From NCBI GenBank assembly GCA_900317985.1, contig ONJD01000007.1, forward strand, positions 1 to 35,539: a stretch of 35,539 bases of DNA. Reading direction: 5' to 3'. This document shows positions 16,470 to 25,017 of the stretch, one piece after another; within the stretch, counting starts at the first letter, position 1, and the number at the start of each line of letters is the position of its first letter. The notes beneath the pieces were generated by a model that saw nothing but the letters and a program-made list of their open reading frames with translations, was not told the DNA's origin and ran no database searches. The stretch comes from an uncultured Eubacteriales bacterium. GTDB taxonomy: Bacteria; Bacillota; Clostridia; Oscillospirales; Acutalibacteraceae. A program made the position numbers and the translations under genes.

Positions 16470-16505
16470 AAAACGGTGTGCCCTCCGGACACACCGTTTT
16501 TGTTT
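16470..16505. terminator. Bidirectional terminator between the small membrane-protein gene and yebC
   Basis: An 11-bp perfect stem (AAAACGGTGTG and its complement) around a CCCTCCGGA loop, flanked by A and T runs. It sits between convergent genes. Confidence 0.9.
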
Positions 16506-16513
16506 TGTCTTGA

Positions 16514-17278
16514 TCAGATGAGGTCTTCGGCGTCTTCCGGGTTCTCCCAGTTGTGCCAGACGTTCTGGACGTCATCGTTGTCTTCGAACATTTCGATCAT
16601 CTTCGCCATGTTCTTGAGCGCGTCCTCGTCGGTCAGTTTGACGTAAGTGGACGGGACGTACTGGATCTCTGCCGTGGAGAATTTGTAGCCGGCCGCTTCC
16701 AGGTTGTCGCGGACCGCGCCGAGGTCGGGGATGGCAGTACGAATCTCGAAGACCGTATCGTCGTCGGTGAGGAAGTCTTCGGCTCCGGCTTCCAGAGCGG
16801 CTTCCATCAGGGTGTCTTCGTCGATGACGTTCTCATCTTCGTCTTCGCGGTCGATGAGGATGACGCCGCAGCGCTCGAACATGAAGGAAACGCAGCCGGA
16901 CTGGCCGAGGTTCCCGCCGTATTTGTCGAAGTAGTGGCGGACGTCGCCGGCGGTGCGGTTCTTGTTATCGGTCAGGGTCTCGACGATGACGGCAATGCCG
17001 TTCGGGCCGTAACCTTCATAGACGTTCTCGACATATTCCTTGTTCGAGTCCTCGCCGGCAGCCTTCTTGATGGCGCGTTCGATGTTGTCGTTCGGGATGT
17101 TGGCAGCCTTGGCTTTGGCGATGACGTCTTTCAGTTTGGAGTTGTTGTCGGGGTCCGGTCCGCCTTCGCGGATGGCGACGGCCAGCTCACGGCCGATCTT
17201 TGTGAAGACCTTCGCTCTCGCGTTGTCGGTCTTTTCTTTTTTGCGTTTGATGGTGCTCCATTTGGAATGTCCGGACAT
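16514..17278 (-). CDS. yebC: YebC/PmpR/TACO1-family protein
   Basis: A 254-residue member of the YebC family. The N-terminus MSGHSKWSTIKRKKEKTDN and the AREGGPDPDNNSKLKDVIAKAKAANIPNDNIERAIKKA stretch (seen in parts) are diagnostic, as is YEGYGPNGIAVIVE. The family includes YebC proteins described as transcription factors; TACO1-like and bacterial YebC2-type members help ribosomes through proline-rich stretches. The sequence here does not decide between these roles. The ATG follows GGGAGG. It is third in the obgE-mrnC-yebC run but has its own probable promoter inside the 3' end of mrnC, with a 16-bp palindrome between -35 and -10. Confidence 0.95.
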   Translation of the reverse strand: MSGHSKWSTIKRKKEKTDNARAKVFTKIGRELAVAIREGGPDPDNNSKLKDVIAKAKAANIPNDNIERAIKKAAGEDSNKEYVENVYEGYGPNGIAVIVETLTDNKNRTAGDVRHYFDKYGGNLGQSGCVSFMFERCGVILIDREDEDENVIDEDTLMEAALEAGAEDFLTDDDTVFEIRTAIPDLGAVRDNLEAAGYKFSTAEIQYVPSTYVKLTDEDALKNMAKMIEMFEDNDDVQNVWHNWENPEDAEDLI

Positions 17279-17320
17279 GGGTGCACGCCTCCCTTAGTGA
17301 ATTGTCAAAATACGGAAACT

Positions 17321-17349
17321 ATTATATAGAGGAACGTTCCTCTTGTCCA
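17321..17349 (-). promoter_or_regulatory. yebC promoter with a palindrome in its spacer
   Basis: Minus strand: TGGACA (17344-17349), 17-bp spacer, TATAAT (17321-17326). The spacer is almost wholly a perfect 16-bp palindrome, AGAGGAACGTTCCTCT (17328-17343). All of it overlaps the last codons of mrnC. Confidence 0.6.
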
Positions 17350-17735
17350 TTGTAAATTATCTCGAAAAACTCCCGAAGACGGTCGAGTTCACCATTGAGG
17401 TACAGGTAGCCGAACAGGGCTTCACATCCCGTTGCCGCATGGTAGCTCGCGCTCGACATGTTCTTCGGTGTATGGTTCGTGTGGGCATTGCGCCCTCTGC
17501 GGAAGACCGACTCCTCTTTCTCCGTGAGGAGGGGAAGGAGCTTCCGGATGGCCGCTTCCTGGGCCTCCGCGTTGACCAGCTTGACCTTCGCGGCATGGAG
17601 GTCCCGGTTCGGCCGGTTCGCTTCGGTGACGAGTTTCTCCCGGACGAAGAGCTCATAGACGCAGTCGCCGAGGAAGGCGAGGTCCAACGGGCTCAGGAGG
17701 TTCGGGTCGGTCTCGGTGTTCAAAAATCGGTCCAT
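17322..17735 (-). CDS. mrnC: Mini-ribonuclease III
   Basis: A 137-residue RNase III catalytic domain without a double-stranded-RNA-binding domain, the form that matures 23S rRNA ends in Firmicutes. LDLAFLGDCVYELFVRE carries the conserved LGD.VYE motif with active-site acids. The remaining signatures are VKLVNAEAQ, the RGRNAHTNHTPKNMSSASYHAATGCEALFGYLYL block and its Glu/Asp residues. Its length is standard. It lies 10 bp after obgE and is part of the same operon. Its terminal codons double as the yebC promoter region. No cysS or trmH-type gene, its frequent neighbours, is present here. Confidence 0.95.
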   Translation of the reverse strand: MDRFLNTETDPNLLSPLDLAFLGDCVYELFVREKLVTEANRPNRDLHAAKVKLVNAEAQEAAIRKLLPLLTEKEESVFRRGRNAHTNHTPKNMSSASYHAATGCEALFGYLYLNGELDRLREFFEIIYNGQEERSSI

Positions 17736-17745
17736 AGTCCAGTCC

Positions 17746-19032
<1,287 letters not shown>

Positions 19033-19048
19033 TCAAAGAGTTTTCATG

Positions 19049-19077
19049 ATTATATAAAAATAAAGAGGGGAAGTCAA
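19049..19077 (-). promoter_or_regulatory. Promoter of the obgE operon
   Basis: Minus strand: TTGACT (19072-19077), 17-bp spacer, TATAAT (19049-19054); nearly consensus. Confidence 0.85.
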
Positions 19078-19088
19078 CGAACGCGGGT

Positions 19089-19117
19089 TTGACGGAGAAC
19101 GCGGTTTGTGTTAGTCT
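19089..19117 (+). promoter_or_regulatory. Probable promoter of the 2-hydroxyacid dehydrogenase gene
   Basis: TTGACG (19089-19094), 17-bp spacer, TAGTCT (19112-19117). The -10 is weak, so an activator may be needed. Confidence 0.5.
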
Positions 19118-19147
19118 TGAGGCGATTTACAGAAGGGAGCCATACCC

Positions 19148-20113
19148 ATGAAAGTCGTCATGCCCGAATACAATACTCTGACCAGAGGCGATATCGATAT
19201 GTCCGGGTTCGAAACGATCGGAGACCTCGTCGTCCTGGATCACCCGACAAAAGCGGAACTGAAAGCCGAACTGGCCGACGCCGACATCCTGTTCGTCAAC
19301 AAATGGAACGTCGACGAGGACCTGCTGTCGGCCGCGCCGAGACTGCGGTATGTGGGAGAGTGCGCGACGGGGTACAACAACATCGACATCGCCGCCTGCA
19401 AACGGCGGGGCATCGTCGTCACCAATGTGCCGGCCTATTCGACCGACGCGGTGGCGCAGCAGGTGTTTGCCTTCCTTCTGGAGCACTTTGCGCGGGTCCA
19501 CGACTACAACGACTTCGTCAAAGACGGGGGATGGGTCCGTTCCGGAAACTTCTCCGAATTCTGTTTCCCGACCGCGGAACTGGCCCACAAGACCATCGGT
19601 CTCGTCGGGTACGGGCGCATCGGGAGCAAGGTGGCGTCGATCGCCAAAGCGTTTGGTATGAACGTCCTGGCCACGTCCCGGTCGTTCCTGTCCGGGTACT
19701 CGGGAGACGGCCTCGCGCAGTTCGTCCCGCTGGACACGCTCCTGGCAGAAGCCGATGTCGTCTCGGTCCACTGCCCGCTGAACGAGGATTCGCTCCATCT
19801 GTTCGACGCGAAGACGTTCGCCAAGATGAAAGAGGGCGCGTTCTTCATCAATACGGCACGCGGACCCATCGTGTCCGAAAAGGCTCTGGCGGCCGCTCTG
19901 AAGAGCGGACACCTGTCCGGCGCCGCCGTGGACGTCATCGAGGAAGAGCCCATGAAAGAGGGTTCGGTCCTGCTCGGAGTCGACAACTGCATCGTCACGC
20001 CGCACGTGGCCTGGGCCCCGAAAGAGACCCGCCAGAGGCTGGTCGACGTGGTCCTCAGCAACGTGTACGCCTGGCTCGAAAAGGAGCCCTTCAATGTGGT
20101 AGATGTCGATTGA
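19148..20113 (+). CDS. D-2-hydroxyacid dehydrogenase (NAD(P)-dependent)
   Basis: A 321-residue D-isomer-specific 2-hydroxyacid dehydrogenase that interconverts a 2-keto acid and the (R)-2-hydroxy acid. GLVGYGRIGSKV is the Rossmann glycine motif (154-159); NTARGPIV gives R238, VDVIEEEP gives E267 and TPHVAWAP gives H286, the catalytic set of the family. The strand after the glycine motif ends LATSRSF with no acidic residue, which favours NADP(H) over NAD(H) (inference). Glycerate/hydroxypyruvate reductase is the nearest general class. Such an enzyme could make the hydroxy acid used by the dehydratase operon at 1-3709, but the genes are 15 kb apart. AGAAGGGAG precedes the ATG. Its stop codon lies inside the tRNA-Ser promoter. 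Confidence 0.88.
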   Translation: MKVVMPEYNTLTRGDIDMSGFETIGDLVVLDHPTKAELKAELADADILFVNKWNVDEDLLSAAPRLRYVGECATGYNNIDIAACKRRGIVVTNVPAYSTDAVAQQVFAFLLEHFARVHDYNDFVKDGGWVRSGNFSEFCFPTAELAHKTIGLVGYGRIGSKVASIAKAFGMNVLATSRSFLSGYSGDGLAQFVPLDTLLAEADVVSVHCPLNEDSLHLFDAKTFAKMKEGAFFINTARGPIVSEKALAAALKSGHLSGAAVDVIEEEPMKEGSVLLGVDNCIVTPHVAWAPKETRQRLVDVVLSNVYAWLEKEPFNVVDVD

Positions 20114-20139
20114 CAAAGGGCTGTCCTCTCTGCTAGAAT
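20110..20139 (+). promoter_or_regulatory. Promoter of tRNA-Ser
   Basis: Perfect TTGACA (20110-20115), 18-bp spacer, TAGAAT (20134-20139). The -35 element overlaps the stop codon of the dehydrogenase gene. Confidence 0.85.
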
Positions 20140-20152
20140 ACATTGGCAATAC

Positions 20153-20244
20153 GGAGACGTATCGAAGTGGTCATAACGGGGCTGACTCGAAATCAGTTTG
20201 CCGGTAACTCCGGCACGTGGGTTCGAATCCCACCGTCTCCGCCA
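20153..20244 (+). tRNA. tRNA-Ser (anticodon CGA)
   Basis: A class II tRNA with acceptor stem GGAGACG/CGTCTCC, discriminator G and encoded CCA (20242-20244). The anticodon loop is CTCGAAA with anticodon CGA (20188-20190). The long variable arm is GCCGGTAACTCCGGC, and the T-arm is GTGGGTTCGAATCCCAC. G discriminator, long variable arm and anticodon agree on serine. Confidence 0.97.
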
Positions 20245-20281
20245 AAGAAAAAGAGCATCCTTCGGGATGCTCTTTTTCTTT
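20244..20281 (+). terminator. Terminator of tRNA-Ser
   Basis: A 17-bp perfect stem (AAAGAAAAAGAGCATCC, TTCG loop, complement) with the T-rich right arm as tail. It starts at the last base of the tRNA CCA. Confidence 0.9.
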
Positions 20282-20286
20282 TACTG

Positions 20287-20500
20287 GAGCGGTTGGGATT
20301 CGAACCCGTAAGGGCTCGAGCGTTAAGAAAACAGTCCTGCGGACTGTTTTTAGCGAGAGGAGCTGCGGCAGCAGCTCGGTGTGGTTTTCGCGGCGAAGCA
20401 GAGCGAAAAGCACGTCGAATCCCACCGTCTCCGCGCAAGACGGAGTCTTGCATCGCCGGTGCGGGAATCCCACCGGTCGAGCGGAGCTCGACAGAAAACC
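20287..20500. repeat. Hairpin-chain repeat element with tRNA-Ser T-arm copies
   Basis: This gene-free stretch is a run of inverted repeats: AAAACAGTCC/GGACTGTTTT (20328-20350); GAGCTGC/GCAGCTC (20360-20377); TTTTCGC/GCGAAAA (20385-20409); GCAAGAC/GTCTTGC (20435-20451); CCGGTG/CACCGG (20456-20476); TCGAGC/GCTCGA (20477-20491). Several loops are TGC or GGA. It contains an inverted copy of the tRNA-Ser T-arm (GGGATTCGAACCC, 20295-20307) and a direct 20-nt copy of its 3' end (20415-20434, identical to 20223-20242). A shorter AATCCCACC piece is at 20466-20474. I see no gene and no transposase here. It may be a non-autonomous repeat, an attachment-site scar, or a structured RNA. Confidence 0.75.
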
Positions 20501-20523
20501 CGAAGTCAGATGCCTTTTTATGT

Positions 20524-20529
20524 TATAAT
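20524..20529 (+). promoter_or_regulatory. Probable -10 element of acylphosphatase gene
   Basis: A perfect TATAAT lies 30 bp before the acylphosphatase ATG. No clear -35 is seen at 16-18 bp, so the assignment is tentative. Confidence 0.4.
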
Positions 20530-20558
20530 GATTCTACCAACCAAAAGGAGGTCCCACC

Positions 20559-20840
20559 ATGGCATCAGATCCCGTCCGCTACTACATCTCCTTCAAAGGC
20601 CGCGTCCAGGGCGTCGGTTTCCGCTGGCGCGCCCAGACGATCGCCCGGGAACTGGGCCTCACCGGCTGGGTCCGCAACGAGTATGACGGCTCGGTCGCCA
20701 TGGAACTGCAGGGCCCGATCGTGAAGATCTACCAGCTGATCGACACGCTCGAAGGCGACCGCTGGATCCGCATCGAAGAGAAGTACATGCGTGAGATCCC
20801 GGTCGAACCGCACGAAACTCAGTTTCGGGTCACCAGCTGA
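20559..20840 (+). CDS. acyP: Acylphosphatase
   Basis: A 93-residue acylphosphatase that hydrolyses carboxyl-phosphate bonds such as acetyl phosphate. The phosphate-binding loop FKGRVQGVGFRWRAQ with its Arg and the GWVRNEYDGSVAMELQG segment with the catalytic Asn are intact. The length is typical of small soluble family members. AAAGGAGG precedes the ATG. It follows the tRNA-Ser repeat element and seems monocistronic. Acetate kinase in the same window also uses acetyl phosphate, though no link is shown. Confidence 0.95.
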   Translation: MASDPVRYYISFKGRVQGVGFRWRAQTIARELGLTGWVRNEYDGSVAMELQGPIVKIYQLIDTLEGDRWIRIEEKYMREIPVEPHETQFRVTS

Positions 20841-20924
20841 CTTTTTCGACCGAAGGTGGCAAATCGCCTTTAAATATGTTATGATTACTTAGTTAACACT
20901 ACTAATTCCCCGGAGGCAAAGACT

Positions 20925-22238
20925 ATGTTGGGTGCGATCATTGGAGATATCGTCGGTTCTCCTTACGAATTCAATGAGAACAATATCAAGACGACCAATT
21001 TCCCGCTGTTCACCGACAAGTCGGTCTTCACGGACGACACCGTCATGACGGTCGCCGTTGCCAGAGCGCTGATGGACACCTACGGCGCGGACGACGACGT
21101 CATCGAAAACGCGCTGACCATGCAGATGCGCGCCCTCGGCCGCAACTACCCCGGACGGGGCTACGGCGGCATGTTCCAGGCCTGGCTGCTGGTCGACACC
21201 GCGGAAGCCTACAACAGTTTCGGCAACGGCAGTGCCATGCGCGTCGCGGCGGCCGGCTGGCTGTACCGCACCCTCGAAGAGACTCTGCACGCGGCCGAAC
21301 TCACCGCCCGTGTCACCCATAACCATCCGGAAGGCATCAAAGGCGCGCAGGCCATCGCGGCCGCCATCTTCCTGGCAAGGCTCCGCCTGCCGAAAGACGA
21401 CATCCGCGCGTACCTGTCCCGGACCTTCGGCTACGACCTCACCCGGACCCTGAAACAGATCCGCCCCGGCTACAAGATGGACGAGACCTGTCAGGGCTCC
21501 GTCCCGGAAGCCATCACGGCGTTCCTCGAGGGCAACGGGTTCGTCGATGTCATCCGCAAGGCCGTCTCCATCGGCGGCGACAGCGACACCATCGCCTGTA
21601 TGGCGGGTGCCATCGCGGAAGCCTACTACGGCGTCCCGGAACAGGTGGAGAAAGACGCGTTCGCCCGGCTCGATCCGGACCTCTCCGCCACGGTCTTCAA
21701 ATTCCGTCGATTCTACGTCGACCACTCCGGCACTCCGCTGCCCGGGTGGGAAGAGAGTGTCTACTATAACCCCGATGAAGTCCTGAAAGGGCTCAAGAAC
21801 CTCGAGTTCGCCATCTCCGAGTTCTACGTCAAGTCGGGCAGCGGCAAAATGGAGCCGCAGCCCGTTCTCGATGAGATCGCGGAACTGCTGAGGAAGGACG
21901 AAGTGGTCCTCATCACGGTCCAGGCGCCGAGCCAGTCGCTGAAGTATTCCACCAGCGCCGACGCGGTCCAGGTCCAGTGCATCAACGACAGTGAAGGCCA
22001 CCTCCTCCTGCCGATCTTCACCTCGAAGAATCAGGTCTCATCCGGCGGTCCGGAGCTGTACTGTATGACAGACAGCATCTACAACATCCTGAGCTCCAGC
22101 CTGGCGGCGGACAACCTGTTCGGCGTCATCATCAACCCCTTCGGGCAGAACTTCCTGCTCGACAAAAAGAACGTCCGCCTTCTCGTCCAGCAGTTCGAGA
22201 TGGATCAGTCCATCGCCGCAAAGAAGAACGAAGACTGA
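20925..22238 (+). CDS. ADP-ribosylglycohydrolase (DraG-like) fused to an SseB-like domain
   Basis: A 437-residue two-domain protein. The N-terminal ~265 residues are an ADP-ribosyl-glycohydrolase: MLGAIIGDIVGSPYEF, FTDDTVMT (D37, D38), FGNGSAMRVAAAG, THNHPEGIKGAQA and SIGGDSDTIACMAGAIAEA (D219, D221). These are the magnesium ligands of the DraG/ARH family and all are kept, so it is probably active in removing ADP-ribose from proteins, nucleic acids or small molecules. The C-terminal ~120 residues (about 310-425; HLLLPIFTSKNQVSSGGPEL, LFGVIINPFGQNFLLDKK) resemble the SseB N-terminal domain. The ATG follows CCGGAGG. No ADP-ribosyltransferase or nitrogenase gene is nearby. The hydrolase part is certain; the SseB assignment is moderate. 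Confidence 0.87.
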   Translation: MLGAIIGDIVGSPYEFNENNIKTTNFPLFTDKSVFTDDTVMTVAVARALMDTYGADDDVIENALTMQMRALGRNYPGRGYGGMFQAWLLVDTAEAYNSFGNGSAMRVAAAGWLYRTLEETLHAAELTARVTHNHPEGIKGAQAIAAAIFLARLRLPKDDIRAYLSRTFGYDLTRTLKQIRPGYKMDETCQGSVPEAITAFLEGNGFVDVIRKAVSIGGDSDTIACMAGAIAEAYYGVPEQVEKDAFARLDPDLSATVFKFRRFYVDHSGTPLPGWEESVYYNPDEVLKGLKNLEFAISEFYVKSGSGKMEPQPVLDEIAELLRKDEVVLITVQAPSQSLKYSTSADAVQVQCINDSEGHLLLPIFTSKNQVSSGGPELYCMTDSIYNILSSSLAADNLFGVIINPFGQNFLLDKKNVRLLVQQFEMDQSIAAKKNED

Positions 22239-22275
22239 CGTTACGCAAACACGCAATACCCCTGGGAGATATTTT

Positions 22276-23103
22276 ATGGCAACTAAGATCATCATCGCTG
22301 CGCACAAGCAGTACCGCATGCCGGACGACCCGATCTACGTCCCGGTACAGGTGGGCGCAGCCTGCAATAAAGACGCGGATGGGAAGCCCGTCGACCTCGG
22401 TTTTCTGAAGGACAACACCGGGGACAACATCTCGGCGAAGAACCCGCACTTCTGTGAACTGACCGGTCTCTACTGGGCCTGGAAGAACCTCGAAGCGGAC
22501 CACCTCGGCCTCGTCCATTACCGCCGGTACTTCGGCTCGCCGAAGAAGACCAAGGCGAAGGACCTCTACGACACCGTCCTGACCGGGGAAGAGGCAGAGC
22601 GCCTCTTCAAGAAGTACCGTGTCCTGGTCCCGACCCGCCGGAACTATTACATCGAGACCCTCTACTCGCATTACGCGCACACCCACTACGCGGAGCATCT
22701 CGATGAGACCCGCAAGATCATCGAGGAGATCTGCCCGGACTACCTCGGAGACTTCGATACCGTCATGGACCAGCGTTCCGGCTACATGTTCAACATGTGC
22801 GTCATGGACCGCGAACTCATGAACGATTACTGCAGCTGGGTCTTCAATATCCTCTTCCGCCTGGAAGACGCGCTGAAAGCCCAGGAGTCAGAGCTCTCCT
22901 TCTACCAGGGCCGCTTCTACGGCAGAGTTTCTGAGATCATCTTCAACGTCTGGCTGCAGCACCAGCTGAAGACCGGCGTCCTCAAAAAGTCCGACATCTG
23001 TGAGCTGCCCTGCATCTACACCGAAAAGGTCAACTGGATCAAAAAGGGCACCGCGTTCCTGTCGGCCAAGTTCCTGCACAAACGCTACGAAAACAGTTTC
23101 TGA
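22276..23103 (+). CDS. DUF4422-type capsular glycosyltransferase
   Basis: A 275-residue protein matching the DUF4422 pattern of exopolysaccharide/capsule glycosyltransferases: KIIIAAHKQYRMPDDPIYVPV, GDNISAKNPHFCELTGLYWAWKN (seen in parts), LVHYRRYFG, and the MDQRSGYMFNMCVMDRELMNDYCSWVF block. It should act in the cytosol, adding a sugar to a lipid-linked glycan; donor and acceptor are unknown. It starts 37 bp after the ADP-ribosylglycohydrolase gene and leads a tight four-gene glycan run (next gene 14 bp on). The ATG follows CTGGGAG. Confidence 0.85.
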   Translation: MATKIIIAAHKQYRMPDDPIYVPVQVGAACNKDADGKPVDLGFLKDNTGDNISAKNPHFCELTGLYWAWKNLEADHLGLVHYRRYFGSPKKTKAKDLYDTVLTGEEAERLFKKYRVLVPTRRNYYIETLYSHYAHTHYAEHLDETRKIIEEICPDYLGDFDTVMDQRSGYMFNMCVMDRELMNDYCSWVFNILFRLEDALKAQESELSFYQGRFYGRVSEIIFNVWLQHQLKTGVLKKSDICELPCIYTEKVNWIKKGTAFLSAKFLHKRYENSF

Positions 23104-23117
23104 TCAAGGTGATTCCC

Positions 23118-24338
23118 ATGAAGAACGCGGTCGCACGCACCGTGGCACGGGGATCCGGAACCGAATCATTCAAAGAAAGGTCTGAGTATTATACCTTCGG
23201 GTTTCAATATTTCGGACCTTTTTTGTATGGATTCACGAAGTGGCTTTCCGGCCGGCTCGCGGAAGAGGGACTCACGAACGTCTTCTTCTTCTCCCGGGAC
23301 GGCTACATGATGCAGAAAGCCTTCGAACTCCTGGAACCGGACTTCCCGAAAACCAAATATGTCTACTTCTCCCGCAAGAGCCTGCGCCAGAGCCTTCTCT
23401 GGAAGTGCGACGGCTTCCGGGAGTCCCTGCGCTACCTGACCTACGAGAACTATATCTCCGTGGGCCGGCTCCTCGACTATTACGGTTACGGCGAATCCGA
23501 ACGCGCGGCAGTCGCGGACCGGTACGGTCTCGACCTCACGCAGGACCTGCCGTGGAACGACCTCTCCGAAAACGAGACCGCGGAGCATGTGTACGGTCTG
23601 CTCAAGGAGGACATCGCCCGCAAGTCCCGGGAACAGTATGACCTCCTGGAAGACTACCTCGACGCCATCGGCATGACCGGCCGGGTCGCCATCGTGGACA
23701 TCGGGTGGATCGGCAGCATGCAATATGCCCTCGAGGAGTTCGCCCGTATGAGCGGCAGAGATCTCGACGTCTCCGGCTTCTACGTCGGCATGAACCCCGA
23801 AAACCCGGTCTCCGGTTCCGCGGAAGGCTACCTCTACAACAAAGAAGACCTCACGCTGCGCAAGAGTCTCCTGTGCTTCTTCGGCGGACTCGAGAAGCTG
23901 TTCCAGAGCCTGGAAGGCTCCACGGACGGATATGTCCGGGAGAACGGCACCGTCGTGCCCGTCTGTGCCGCCTATGAATACGAGGGCGATGCACCGATCC
24001 AGGGCTTCATCCGCGAATGGCAGCAGGGCGCGCTCGACTTCGTGGCGTTCGCCAAAGACGATCCGTCTGCAGCGAAAGTCAAGGACCTGAGAGACTGGGC
24101 GATGCCCCTCGTTGCGTTCGGGAAATCGCCGACGCTCCGGGGCGTGAAGCTCTTCTCCTTTTTCTACAATGTCGACGGGACGAAGCAGTACTTCGTGGCG
24201 CAGAAACCGCTGTGGAAGTACCGGCCGAAGGAACTCGTCCACGACCTGTCCAACAGCGTCTGGAAGACCGGCTTCATGAAGTCGGTCCTGAAGGTCCCGT
24301 TCCCGTATTTCAAGATCTACGATATCCTCCGAAAGTGA
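23118..24338 (+). CDS. COG5610-like C-terminal module (FFFSRDGYMM family), surface-glycan locus
   Basis: A 406-residue protein resembling the part that follows the HAD domain in large COG5610-type proteins of capsule clusters. Hallmarks are NVFFFSRDGYMMQKAFELL near residue 55, KYVYFSRKSLRQSLLW, VAIVDIGWIGSMQYALEEF near 195, and LCFFGGLEKLFQSLEGSTDGY. Its function is not established; glycan transfer or modification is inferred from context. The HAD part is encoded by the next gene, 7 bp downstream, so the usual order is reversed and split. A GTG at 23109 is possible, but the ATG at 23118 follows AAGGTGA at proper spacing. Confidence 0.7.
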   Translation: MKNAVARTVARGSGTESFKERSEYYTFGFQYFGPFLYGFTKWLSGRLAEEGLTNVFFFSRDGYMMQKAFELLEPDFPKTKYVYFSRKSLRQSLLWKCDGFRESLRYLTYENYISVGRLLDYYGYGESERAAVADRYGLDLTQDLPWNDLSENETAEHVYGLLKEDIARKSREQYDLLEDYLDAIGMTGRVAIVDIGWIGSMQYALEEFARMSGRDLDVSGFYVGMNPENPVSGSAEGYLYNKEDLTLRKSLLCFFGGLEKLFQSLEGSTDGYVRENGTVVPVCAAYEYEGDAPIQGFIREWQQGALDFVAFAKDDPSAAKVKDLRDWAMPLVAFGKSPTLRGVKLFSFFYNVDGTKQYFVAQKPLWKYRPKELVHDLSNSVWKTGFMKSVLKVPFPYFKIYDILRK

Positions 24339-24345
24339 GACTCCC

Positions 24346-25017
24346 ATGAGACTTAAGACGTTCCTCTACACCCTCTGCCTGCGCCGGTACCGCGCGGTCA
24401 GTTTCGACATCTTCGACACGCTCCTGGAGCGGGACGTCGACCGCCCGGTCGACGTGTTCCTGCGTGTCGGCGACATCGTGCTGGGCGCCGGGAAGGGCGA
24501 GCAGTTCCGGGCGGACCGCATCGCGGCCGAACAGGCGGCGCGCGTCCCCGCCCCGAACGGGGAAGTGACTCTCGACGACATCTACGAGGCACTGGTGGCG
24601 GCCGGCTATGACCGCGCGGTCGCGGAGGAACTGAAGACCGAAGAAGTCCGCTCGGAGCTGAACGGCTGCTTCGTCAAGGCGTCCATGAAGCCGGTCTTCG
24701 ACGCCGCGCTGAAACGCGGCAAGACCGTGTTCCTCATCTCGGACATGTACCTTCCGCCGGAAGTCATCTCCGGCATGGCCGCCCGCTGCGGCTACGAGGG
24801 CTACGAAAAGCTCTTCGTCTCCAATGAGTACGGCGTCAGCAAGCGGAGCGGAAAACTCTTCGGCGAAGTCCTGAGAGAGTACGGTCTTTCGAAAAAAGAC
24901 CTCATCCACATCGGAGACAGCATCGGAGCCGACCTGCTCGGCGCCCGGAAAGCGGGCATCGCCGCCCTGCCGGTGGCCCGGAAAAACAGACTGGGGAGGC
25001 TCGTGAACCGCTCATGA
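24346..25017 (+). CDS. HAD-superfamily protein, COG5610-like N-terminal module
   Basis: A 223-residue HAD-fold protein. Motif I is SFDIFDTLLER (D21), with Phe at the +2 position where phosphatases have Asp, and T25 at +4; motif II is LISDMYLPPE; motif IV is HIGDSIGADLLGA, followed by AGIAALPV. The DIFDTLL and SDMYLP forms are typical of HAD modules in capsule-cluster proteins. The lost +2 Asp suggests it is not an ordinary phosphatase, though this form is common in the group. Its stop overlaps the next gene's start (ATGA at 25014-25017), so translation is coupled. It probably works with the 406-residue protein encoded just upstream. Confidence 0.82.
   Translation: MRLKTFLYTLCLRRYRAVSFDIFDTLLERDVDRPVDVFLRVGDIVLGAGKGEQFRADRIAAEQAARVPAPNGEVTLDDIYEALVAAGYDRAVAEELKTEEVRSELNGCFVKASMKPVFDAALKRGKTVFLISDMYLPPEVISGMAARCGYEGYEKLFVSNEYGVSKRSGKLFGEVLREYGLSKKDLIHIGDSIGADLLGARKAGIAALPVARKNRLGRLVNRS

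Noticed and set aside
20171..20473. Short frames over tRNA-Ser and the repeat (e.g. translations with ETVGFEPTCRSYRQ)
   Set aside because: Such peptides are antisense translations of tRNA T-arm sequence and are common false gene calls.
20287..20500. CRISPR array
   Set aside because: The hairpins differ in sequence, spacing is irregular, there is no repeated identical unit of 24-40 nt with spacers, and no cas genes are present.
23109..23120. GTG start for the COG5610-like gene
   Set aside because: The GTG overlaps the likely Shine-Dalgarno AAGGTGA; ATG at 23118 has better spacing.
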